A stretch of DNA of 10,724 nucleotides from an uncultured Lachnospiraceae bacterium (GTDB lineage Bacteria > Bacillota > Clostridia > Lachnospirales > Lachnospiraceae). Location of the stretch: positions 1 to 10,724 of the forward strand of contig CANPZR010000067.1 in NCBI GenBank assembly GCA_947589175.1, written 5' to 3'. Below, piece after piece: positions 4,791 through 10,724 of the stretch (its first letter is position 1; every line of letters begins with the position of its first letter). The translations under genes were made by a program, and so were the position numbers. The notes under the pieces are model-generated. The model made no database searches, was not told where the DNA came from, and saw only the letters and a list, made by a program, of their open reading frames with translations.

Positions 4791-5600
4791 ATGTTTGTCA
4801 CACGCTTGATAAGCGGCGTTGTGCTGGTGGCTTTGGCGGTGCTCGTGTTTTTCGCGGGCGGCGGCTGGCTGGCAGCGGTGTTGGGAGTTCTCGCCCTGAT
4901 AGGGCTATTTGAATTGTTCCGGGTACAGAAAATGGAGTGGCACCCCATGGCGTGGAGCGGCTATATCCTGTCGGCGGGGTACTATGTGCTCTTGTATCTG
5001 GGGCTGTCCCGATGGACGACGGGGCTTCTGATCCTGCACCTGGTGACAGTTTTGATTATTTATGTGTTACAATATCCCGCGTACCGGATTGACAAACCGG
5101 CGTTCAGCGTGCTGGCGCTCTTGTACGTCAGCGTCATGCTGGGCTGTATTTACCAGACCCGTATGCTTGAAGGCGGACGGTGGCTGGTATGGCTGATTCT
5201 GATTGGATCGTGGGGATCGGATACCTGCGCCTATGTGGTCGGGAAAATGTTCGGAAAGCACCATTTTTCCGAGCTGAGCCCCAAAAAGACCATCGAGGGA
5301 TGCGTGGGCGGTATTCTGGGAGCGGGACTGATCGGATATATATTTTCCCGCTTTTTTCCCTACACGCACATGTTCCTTCTGCCCACGGGATTTGTCTTTC
5401 CGCTGACTGCAGTGGTCAGCGCGGCGATTTCGCAGTTCGGGGACCTGGCGGCGTCGGCCATCAAGCGCAATTTTGACGTCAAGGATTACGGGCGCCTGAT
5501 TCCGGGGCACGGCGGCGTGATGGACCGGTTTGACAGCGTAATTTTTGTGGCGCCATTTGTCTACTATTTGCTGGTGCTCACCTCATATATTCATTTATAG
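4791..5600 (+). CDS. cdsA: Phosphatidate cytidylyltransferase (CDP-diglyceride synthase)
   Basis: 269 residues from ATG 4791. The enzyme joins phosphatidic acid and CTP to make CDP-diacylglycerol, the precursor of phosphatidylglycerol, cardiolipin and other phospholipids. It is a polytopic membrane protein; several hydrophobic stretches are visible, starting with LISGVVLVALAVLVFFAGGG at residues 5-24. The family signature sits at residues 222-248: SAIKR, then VKDYG, then PGHGGVMDRFD, containing the metal- and substrate-binding acidic residues. It follows uppS by 44 bases and precedes dxr by 49. The uppS-cdsA-dxr-rseP order is widespread among bacteria and links lipid-carrier and phospholipid supply. 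Confidence 0.96.
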   Translation: MFVTRLISGVVLVALAVLVFFAGGGWLAAVLGVLALIGLFELFRVQKMEWHPMAWSGYILSAGYYVLLYLGLSRWTTGLLILHLVTVLIIYVLQYPAYRIDKPAFSVLALLYVSVMLGCIYQTRMLEGGRWLVWLILIGSWGSDTCAYVVGKMFGKHHFSELSPKKTIEGCVGGILGAGLIGYIFSRFFPYTHMFLLPTGFVFPLTAVVSAAISQFGDLAASAIKRNFDVKDYGRLIPGHGGVMDRFDSVIFVAPFVYYLLVLTSYIHL

Positions 5601-5640
5601 GGGCGGGCAAATGGGCGGCTCAAAATGACGATTGAAATGG

Positions 5641-5644
5641 GGAG
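5641..5644 (+). promoter_or_regulatory. Ribosome binding site that fixes the dxr start
   Basis: GGAG, within GGGGAG 5639-5644, lies five bases before ATG 5650. An in-frame TTG at 5632 would include this site in the coding region and is rejected. Confidence 0.7.
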
Positions 5645-5649
5645 TGAAA

Positions 5650-6801
5650 ATGAAGACAATTACTATATTGGGTTCCACGGGTTCCATCGGGACGCAGACG
5701 TTGGATGTAGTGCGGCACAATCCGGGGGATTTCCGGGTGGCGGCGCTGACAGCCGGCTCCAATTTAAAAAAAATGGCGGAGCAGATCCGGGAATTTCACC
5801 CGCTGTACGCCGTGATGAAGGATGAGGACATGGCGGAGGAGCTGGCGGCCATGACGGCAGGGGAGAACTGCAGGATTCTCTATGGCATGGGCGGCTTTGT
5901 GGAGACGGCCACGCTGCCGGAGGTGGATACGGTCGTGGCGGCTATGGTGGGCATGATCGGGCTGCGCCCGGTGATGGAGGCCATCAGGGCGGGGAAGAAT
6001 ATCGCCCTTGCCAACAAGGAGACGTTAGTCACGGCGGGACACATCATCATGCCTCTCGCGAGGGAGCACGGCGTGAAAATCCTGCCGGTGGACAGCGAGC
6101 ACTCGGCCATTTTCCAGTGTCTGCACGGGGAAAAGAGAGAGCAGGTCGAGACGATTTTTCTGACGGCGTCGGGCGGACCGTTCCGAAAGAGTTCTAAGGA
6201 GGATTTGGAGCATGTCACGGTCGAGCAGGCGCTCGCCCATCCCAACTGGTCGATGGGGAAGAAGATTACGATTGACTCCGCGACGATGATCAACAAGGGA
6301 CTGGAGATTATTGAGGCCAAATGGCTCTTTGGCGTGGACGTCTCCCAGATTCATGTGCTGGTGCAGACGCAGAGCATCATCCACTCGATGGTGGGATTTA
6401 GGGACGGCGCGGTGATGGCGCAGCTTGGGACGCCAGATATGCGGCTGCCGATTCAGTACGCCCTGTACTACCCGGACCGGGTATTTTTAGGCGGGGAGCG
6501 GCTGGATTTTGAGGCGGTGGCGGAGATTCATTTTGAAAGGCCGAATACCGACGTGCTGCGGGGGATTCCCCTGGCGGTGGAGGCCAGCCGGGCGGGGGGC
6601 AGCATGCCCACGGTCATGAACGCGGCGAACGAGTACGCGGTGGCGAAATTTTTAAATCAGGACATAGGATTTTTACAAATTTATGATATGATAGAATTTG
6701 CCATGAAGGGGCACAAAAAAATTGAGAATCCTTCGCTGGATGAAATCCTTGCGGTCGAGCAGGAGACCTATGAGCGTTTGGATCGGGAATGGAGGCTGTG
6801 A
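5650..6801 (+). CDS. dxr: 1-deoxy-D-xylulose 5-phosphate reductoisomerase
   Basis: 383 residues from ATG 5650. Dxr converts 1-deoxyxylulose 5-phosphate to methylerythritol 4-phosphate with NADPH and a divalent metal, the first committed step of the MEP isoprenoid pathway; the family is the target of fosmidomycin. The Rossmann motif GSTGSIG is at residues 8-14, NKETLVTAG at 122-130, the metal site DSEHSA with Asp148 and Glu150, the flexible-loop region ASGGPF and HPNWSMGKKITIDSA, and NKGLEIIEA with Asn215, Lys216 and the third metal ligand Glu219. All expected catalytic residues appear intact. Its TGA stop (6799-6801) overlaps the rseP ATG by one base, so translation is probably coupled. Confidence 0.97.
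   Translation: MKTITILGSTGSIGTQTLDVVRHNPGDFRVAALTAGSNLKKMAEQIREFHPLYAVMKDEDMAEELAAMTAGENCRILYGMGGFVETATLPEVDTVVAAMVGMIGLRPVMEAIRAGKNIALANKETLVTAGHIIMPLAREHGVKILPVDSEHSAIFQCLHGEKREQVETIFLTASGGPFRKSSKEDLEHVTVEQALAHPNWSMGKKITIDSATMINKGLEIIEAKWLFGVDVSQIHVLVQTQSIIHSMVGFRDGAVMAQLGTPDMRLPIQYALYYPDRVFLGGERLDFEAVAEIHFERPNTDVLRGIPLAVEASRAGGSMPTVMNAANEYAVAKFLNQDIGFLQIYDMIEFAMKGHKKIENPSLDEILAVEQETYERLDREWRL
6791..6795 (+). promoter_or_regulatory. Ribosome binding site of rseP inside the dxr end
   Basis: GGAGG lies five bases before ATG 6801 and within the last codons of dxr. An in-frame ATG at 6789 overlaps it and is not favoured. Confidence 0.75.
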
Positions 6802-7928
6802 TGAGCTTTTGGAATATTTTACTGGCGATACTGGTGTTCAGCGTCATTATCATCGTGCATGAGTTCGGACATTTTATCGTGGCGAAGTACAACAAGGTAG
6901 AGGTCAATGAATTTTCCCTCGGGATGGGGCCGAGGCTGATTTCCTGGGGAAAGACGGAGAAGGGATACCGGGTCGTGTTTTTTAAGACGACGAAGTATCT
7001 GGAGGAGCACCCCATGTTCGGGCGGAATACGCTCTACTCCTGGAAGCTTCTGCCCTTTGGCGGTTCCTGCGCCATGCTGGGAGAGGACGAGGAGGTAGAG
7101 GATGAGAACGCATTCGGCAAAAAATCCGTCTACGCCCGCATGGCGATTGTGTTTGCGGGACCCTTTTTTAACTTTATCCTGGCCTTTGTCCTGTCGCTGA
7201 TTATCGTGGGCGTGGCGGGCTACGAGGTGTGCCGCGTCTCCTTTGTGGAGGAGGGTTCTCCGGCGGAGGCGGCGGGACTGGAAGCGGGCGACAAGATTGT
7301 CGGCGTCAACGGGGAAAAGATTGTGATCGATTCCGACCTCAGGCTCTATCAGGTGGTTCATCCCTTTACGGACGCGCCGGTGACGCTGGATGTGGAGCGG
7401 GGCGGCGAGGAAAAGGAATTTGTCATCACGCCCCGGCTGGTGGAGAGAGACGGGGGCAGCGCGTACCTGTGCGGGTTCAGTCACGCGTCTCCGAGAGAGT
7501 CCGCCGGATTTTTTGGCTCGATTAAGTATGCCGCGTATGATGTGAAGTATTATATAAAAATGACCGTTCAGAGCCTCGGCATGATTTTCCGGGGCAAGGT
7601 GAGCAAGGACGATGTCGCGGGGCCGGTGGGCATCGTGAAACTGATCAGCGATGAAGTGGACGACGCCAACGAGCACGGGGGCGCGGGTATTGTGGCGCTG
7701 AGCCTGATGAGCTTCGCGGTCCTTCTCTCGGCGAACTTAGGCGTGATGAATCTGATTCCGATTCCCGCGCTGGATGGTGGAAGGCTTCTATTTCTGATTA
7801 TTGAGTGGATTCGGAAAAAACCGCTCCCGCAGCGGTTCGAGGGCTATGTCAATATGGCGGGATTCATGCTCTTGATGGGGCTGATGGTGTTTATTATGTT
7901 TAATGATATAACCAAGTTTTTCAGGTGA
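6801..7928 (+). CDS. rseP: Site-2 membrane metalloprotease (RseP / RasP type)
   Basis: 375 residues from ATG 6801. It belongs to the zinc proteases that cut substrates within the membrane, such as anti-sigma factors and leftover signal peptides; the Bacillus form is RasP. The first membrane segment contains the zinc site HEFGH (His20, Glu21, His24). A second hydrophobic segment lies at about residues 112-138 (starting MAIVFAGPFFNFILAF), then a single PDZ domain (about 140-212, with SPAEAAGLEAGDKIVGVNGE), then the LDGG motif with the third zinc ligand Asp325 and C-terminal membrane segments. One PDZ domain is usual in Firmicutes; E. coli RseP has two. Substrates cannot be told from here. It overlaps dxr by one base and ends five bases before the ispG ATG, so the group is one transcript in all likelihood. 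Confidence 0.95.
   Translation: MSFWNILLAILVFSVIIIVHEFGHFIVAKYNKVEVNEFSLGMGPRLISWGKTEKGYRVVFFKTTKYLEEHPMFGRNTLYSWKLLPFGGSCAMLGEDEEVEDENAFGKKSVYARMAIVFAGPFFNFILAFVLSLIIVGVAGYEVCRVSFVEEGSPAEAAGLEAGDKIVGVNGEKIVIDSDLRLYQVVHPFTDAPVTLDVERGGEEKEFVITPRLVERDGGSAYLCGFSHASPRESAGFFGSIKYAAYDVKYYIKMTVQSLGMIFRGKVSKDDVAGPVGIVKLISDEVDDANEHGGAGIVALSLMSFAVLLSANLGVMNLIPIPALDGGRLLFLIIEWIRKKPLPQRFEGYVNMAGFMLLMGLMVFIMFNDITKFFR
7923..7928 (+). promoter_or_regulatory. Ribosome binding site of ispG spanning the rseP stop
   Basis: AGGTGA (7923-7928) contains the TGA stop of rseP and lies five bases before ATG 7934. A GTG at 7925 in the same frame lies within it and is not the likely start. This arrangement suggests translational coupling of ispG to rseP. 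Confidence 0.7.
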
Positions 7929-7933
7929 TTTAT

Positions 7934-8986
7934 ATGAGAAAAAATACGAGAGAGGTACGGATTGGCGATGTGGCGATCGGGGGGAGCAACCCCATCGCGA
8001 TTCAGTCCATGACCAATACAAAGACGGAGGACGCGGCGGCGACTGTGGAGCAGATTCTCAAGCTGGAGCAGGCGGGCTGCGAGATTATCCGGTGCGCGGT
8101 GCCGACGATGGAGGCGGCGGAGGCACTGTCAGAGATCAAGAAAAGGATTCACATTCCGCTTGTGGCGGACATTCATTTTGACTACCGGCTCGCCATCGCG
8201 GCGGTGGAGCACGGCGCGGACAAAATCCGCATCAATCCCGGCAATATCGGCAGCGAGGATCGGATCCGCGCGGTGGTGGAATGCTGTCGGGAGCGGCAGG
8301 TTCCCATCCGCGTGGGCGTCAACAGCGGCTCTCTGGAGAAGCACCTCATTGAGAAATACGGCGGAGTGACGGCGGAGGGGCTTGTGGAGAGCGCTCTCGA
8401 CAAGGTCGCCATCATCGAGAGGATGGGGTATGACAATCTGGTCATCAGCATCAAGTCCTCGGATGTGGTAATGTGCATCCGGGCGCATGAGCTCATCGCG
8501 GAAAAGACGGATTATCCGCTCCATGTGGGAATCACGGAGTCCGGGACAGTCTACTCCGGCAGCGTGAAGTCCGCCGTGGGTATCGGCGCAATTTTGTATC
8601 AGGGAATCGGAGATACCATCCGGGTGTCCCTGACGGGCGATCCGGCGCAGGAGGTCTATGCGGCAAAGCTGATTTTAAAGACGCTGGGCCTGCGAAAGGG
8701 CGGCATCACCGTGGTTTCCTGTCCCACCTGCGGGCGGACGAGAATCGATCTGATCTCGCTTGCCTCCCAGGTAGAGGAAATGGTAAAGGATTTTGATCTG
8801 GATATCAAGGTGGCCGTGATGGGCTGCGCGGTCAACGGGCCGGGCGAGGCGAGAGAGGCGGACATCGGCATTGCCGGAGGAGTCGGAGAGGGACTTCTCA
8901 TTAAAAAGGGCGAGATTGTGAAAAAACTGCCGGAGGATGAGCTTTTGCCGGCGCTGCGGGAGGAATTGCTCCAATGGGAGGCATAG
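7934..8986 (+). CDS. ispG: 4-hydroxy-3-methylbut-2-en-1-yl diphosphate synthase (IspG/GcpE)
   Basis: 350 residues from ATG 7934, the usual bacterial single-domain length. IspG reduces methylerythritol cyclodiphosphate to HMBPP, the second-last step of the MEP pathway, using a [4Fe-4S] cluster and reduced ferredoxin or flavodoxin. The N-terminal barrel shows IQSMTNTKTED, CEIIRCAVPT, LVADIHFDYRLA, KIRINPGNIG and IRVGVNSGSLE, all diagnostic. The cluster ligands are Cys263 and Cys266 (SCPTCGRT), Cys298 (MGCAVNGPGEA) and Glu305, at the spacing seen in E. coli IspG. The oxygen-sensitive cluster suits an anaerobe. It follows rseP with a Shine-Dalgarno site across the rseP stop. It gives the window a second MEP gene beside dxr. 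Confidence 0.97.
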   Translation: MRKNTREVRIGDVAIGGSNPIAIQSMTNTKTEDAAATVEQILKLEQAGCEIIRCAVPTMEAAEALSEIKKRIHIPLVADIHFDYRLAIAAVEHGADKIRINPGNIGSEDRIRAVVECCRERQVPIRVGVNSGSLEKHLIEKYGGVTAEGLVESALDKVAIIERMGYDNLVISIKSSDVVMCIRAHELIAEKTDYPLHVGITESGTVYSGSVKSAVGIGAILYQGIGDTIRVSLTGDPAQEVYAAKLILKTLGLRKGGITVVSCPTCGRTRIDLISLASQVEEMVKDFDLDIKVAVMGCAVNGPGEAREADIGIAGGVGEGLLIKKGEIVKKLPEDELLPALREELLQWEA

Positions 8987-9010
8987 GCATCCCATCGGGA
9001 GGCCTAAATC

Positions 9011-9047
9011 GTTCCAGTGCAGGGTGAATCATCCCACTGACTGGAGC
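9011..9047 (+). other. Hairpin between ispG and polC
   Basis: GTTCCAGT (9011-9018) pairs with ACTGGAGC (9040-9047), eight base pairs with one G-T. CAG 9020-9022 with CTG 9037-9039 and GG 9023-9024 with CC 9034-9035 can extend the stem imperfectly. No T-run follows, so it is not a classic terminator. It lies in the 90-base gap before polC and ends 17 bases before the polC ribosome binding site. Confidence 0.5.
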
Positions 9048-9063
9048 TGCTCTTGAAATTAAA

Positions 9064-9068
9064 AGGAG
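9064..9068 (+). promoter_or_regulatory. Ribosome binding site that fixes a TTG start for polC
   Basis: AGGAG (9064-9068), within AAAAGGAGAG, lies eight bases before TTG 9077. The other in-frame starts are worse: TTG 9053 has no site, and the first in-frame ATG (9182) would remove conserved N-terminal residues. An in-frame TGA at 9038 limits the start upstream. Confidence 0.75.
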
Positions 9069-9076
9069 AGATCGTT

Positions 9077-10724
9077 TTGACTCATTTTTTTGAGGCGTTC
9101 CCGGACTTGTCCGTGGACGACAAATTATATGGCTTTTTCGCCGGTTCCCTGGTCGAAAAGGTCAGTGCATCCAAGACAAAAATGCTGGCGTATATTTATA
9201 TAAAATGCGATCAGCTTTTGCATTATCGGATTATAAAAAAAATGGAACAAAAGCTGTACAAGCAGGTGTTCAGACGGATGGGAATCCGGCCGAGGCTGGA
9301 GGTCTCCTATCCCTTTGCGTCCGGGTACGGCACGGACGAGCTGATCTCTCTGTGCGAGGATTCGCTGAAGGAAGAGCTGCGGGAAATCAATACGATCGAT
9401 TACATGAAATTCTGCAGGGAGCCCTTTCAGGTGTCGGGGGACGTCCTGACGCTGACGTGCGACGACGATTTTCTGTGCCGGGAGAGGAGCAGCGAAATCC
9501 GGGATTTTTTCACGGCGCGGTTAAAGCGTCGTTTTGACAGGGAGCTGGAAATCCGCTTTGAGTATGTAAAGCGGGAGAGAAAGGCGCCCGAGGAGCCGGA
9601 GACGTATTTCGTGTATGACGAGCCAGAGTCGGTGGAGCAGGGTGCAGCAGCGCCACATTCTGTGGCGCGACAAGGTGCGACAACAACGCCACAAGGTGAG
9701 TCAGAAGCGTCGCATAGTGCAGTGGCGCTACAAAGTGAGACATCGATGAGAGAAGAGAGCGCCCCGCCGCAAAAGCCCGCATTTTCTCCCAGAAAGAACA
9801 AATATCGGAAATCCCCCAAGGATCCGTCCGTGTTCTACGGGCGAAATGTGGAGGGAGAGGTCATTCCCGTCAAGGAAATCGTGGACGAGATCGGCGAGGT
9901 GGTCATCGAGGGCATGATCCGAAGCGTGGATCAGCGGGAGATCAAGGGCGAAAAGCTGATTGTAATTTTCGCGGTGACGGATTTTACCGACACGATTTTG
10001 GCAAAGCTCTTTATTGGAAAGGAGCAGGCGGCGGAGCAGTCGCTGTTTGAATTTATAAAAAAGGGGAATTTTGTGCGGTTAAAGGGCATGGCGTCCTTTG
10101 ACACCTATGACAAGGAGATACGGATCGGCAATATCGCGGGAATCAAGGAGATTCCGAATTTCCGCGTGGGACGGGCGGACCGCGCTCCCCTAAAGCGGGT
10201 GGAGCTGCACGCCCACACCCAGATGAGCGAGATGGACGGCATGACAAACTGCGCCCAGATGGTCCGCCGAGCGCACGATTGGGGCCACGCGGCTATCGCC
10301 ATCACCGACCACGGCGTCGTGCAGGCGTTTCCGGAGGCCAGCCACGCCATGGAGAAATTTGACGACGATTTTAAGGTGATATACGGCTGCGAGGCGTATC
10401 TGGTGGACGATTTAGACGATGCGGTCAAAAACGCGGCGGGGCAGTCGCTCCGGGATTCCTTTGTGGTGTTCGACCTGGAGACCACCGGATTTTCTCCGAC
10501 GAGAAACCGCATTATCGAGATCGGCGCCGTCAAGGTGGAGGAGGGAAAGATTACGGACCGCTTCAGCACCTTTGTCAATCCCGGCGTGCCGATTCCGCCC
10601 CGGATCACGGAGGTCACAAGCATTAACGACGGCATGGTGGCGGACGCTCCCGGCATTGAGCAGGTGCTGCCGGAATTTCTGGCGTTCTGCGAGGACTGCG
10701 TGCTCGTGGCGCACAACGCCTCCT
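9077..10724 (+). CDS. polC: DNA polymerase III alpha subunit, Gram-positive PolC type (N-terminal part)
   Basis: 549 residues are visible from a TTG start; family members run to about 1,400-1,500, so the gene leaves the window. PolC is the main replicative polymerase of Firmicutes, with built-in 3'-5' proofreading. In order: an N-terminal domain (1 to about 165); a variable linker (about 166-255) with an unusual repeat block; an OB-fold nucleic-acid-binding domain (about 260-362); the first part of the PHP domain with ELHAHTQMSEMDGM (His378, His380) and ITDHG (Asp411, His412); and the exonuclease inserted in the PHP domain, beginning FDLETTGF (Asp466, Glu468). This order separates PolC from DnaE, which lacks the inserted exonuclease. 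No stop codon interrupts the frame. It follows ispG by 90 bases. The linker block uses codons such as CGA, CAA, CTA, ACA and TCA that are rare in the rest of the gene. Confidence 0.95.
   Translation, partial: MTHFFEAFPDLSVDDKLYGFFAGSLVEKVSASKTKMLAYIYIKCDQLLHYRIIKKMEQKLYKQVFRRMGIRPRLEVSYPFASGYGTDELISLCEDSLKEELREINTIDYMKFCREPFQVSGDVLTLTCDDDFLCRERSSEIRDFFTARLKRRFDRELEIRFEYVKRERKAPEEPETYFVYDEPESVEQGAAAPHSVARQGATTTPQGESEASHSAVALQSETSMREESAPPQKPAFSPRKNKYRKSPKDPSVFYGRNVEGEVIPVKEIVDEIGEVVIEGMIRSVDQREIKGEKLIVIFAVTDFTDTILAKLFIGKEQAAEQSLFEFIKKGNFVRLKGMASFDTYDKEIRIGNIAGIKEIPNFRVGRADRAPLKRVELHAHTQMSEMDGMTNCAQMVRRAHDWGHAAIAITDHGVVQAFPEASHAMEKFDDDFKVIYGCEAYLVDDLDDAVKNAAGQSLRDSFVVFDLETTGFSPTRNRIIEIGAVKVEEGKITDRFSTFVNPGVPIPPRITEVTSINDGMVADAPGIEQVLPEFLAFCEDCVLVAHNAS
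9650..9742 (+). repeat. Degenerate in-frame repeats in polC linker
   Basis: Three 18-base copies with the pattern [GA]CGNNACAA[GA]GTG[CA]G[AT]CA lie at 9665-9682, 9686-9703 and 9725-9742, all in the polC frame, encoding ARQGAT, TPQGES and ALQSET (residues 197, 204 and 217 onward). Separately, GCGCCAC (9650-9656) and GTGGCGC (9662-9668) form a perfect 7-bp hairpin with a five-base loop. The block falls between conserved PolC domains, where sequence is free to vary. Confidence 0.7.

Noticed and set aside
5087..5092. Perfect TTGACA box inside cdsA
   Set aside because: No -10 box at the right distance, and it lies within a normal coding frame.
6672..6697. AT-rich island near the end of dxr with TTTACA and TAGAAT, a possible internal promoter for rseP
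   Set aside because: The spacing is 14 bases, too short for a standard promoter, and no better pair of boxes is present; the codons fit conserved Dxr sequence.
6819..7676. Reverse-strand open frame of 285 codons opposite rseP
   Set aside because: Composition is rich in Arg, His and Leu, as expected for the antisense of a G/C-ending coding frame; RseP with all its catalytic motifs occupies the other strand.

Overview
The window reads as a chromosomal core region of a Firmicute, most likely a member of the Clostridia near the Lachnospiraceae. The evidence is a Gram-positive type PolC, strong GGAGG ribosome binding sites before almost every gene, a TTG start, an MEP isoprenoid pathway, and the gene order frr-uppS-cdsA-dxr-rseP-ispG-polC that is common in clostridia. 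Every gene lies on the + strand.

Layout. Bases 1-290 are the end of an iron-dependent alcohol dehydrogenase. Bases 291-654 are non-coding. They hold a long GC-rich hairpin after the dehydrogenase gene (306-374), an extended -10 promoter (431-436), and then a dense block of nested palindromes (about 461-649) that fills most of the leader of the next transcript. This block is the most unusual thing in the window. It has a 20-bp perfect stem, a UUCG-capped hairpin and four copies of the stable mini-hairpin heptamer GCGAAGC in an A-B-A-B arrangement. An open frame runs through it, so an automatic caller would probably start the next gene about 200 bases too early.

Bases 655-2630 hold a membrane-anchored NodB-type polysaccharide deacetylase with an altered fifth motif, and a bactofilin with a long acidic, repeat-bearing head. 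They form a plausible cell-envelope pair upstream of pyrH, where rpsB-tsf is often found. Bases 2648-3916 are pyrH and frr (pyrimidine nucleotide synthesis; ribosome recycling). A 116-base gap with two hairpins, one of them terminator-like, separates these from uppS-cdsA-dxr-rseP-ispG (4033-8986). That group is packed tightly, with one 1-base stop/start overlap and one Shine-Dalgarno sequence lying across a stop codon. It covers lipid-carrier and phospholipid precursor synthesis, two MEP steps and the site-2 protease RseP. After another short hairpin-bearing gap, polC begins at a TTG codon (9077) and runs off the window. Its N-terminal linker carries a block of in-frame degenerate repeats with codon use unlike the rest of the gene.

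How it fits together: Dxr and IspG make isoprenoid precursors; UppS turns these into the undecaprenyl carrier needed for wall synthesis; CdsA supplies CDP-diacylglycerol for phospholipids; RseP cuts membrane proteins; the deacetylase and bactofilin probably modify or organise the cell wall. I see no phage, CRISPR, transposase, tRNA or rRNA. The candidates for something undescribed are the palindromic leader element and the repeat insertion in polC; the protein-coding genes otherwise belong to known families.
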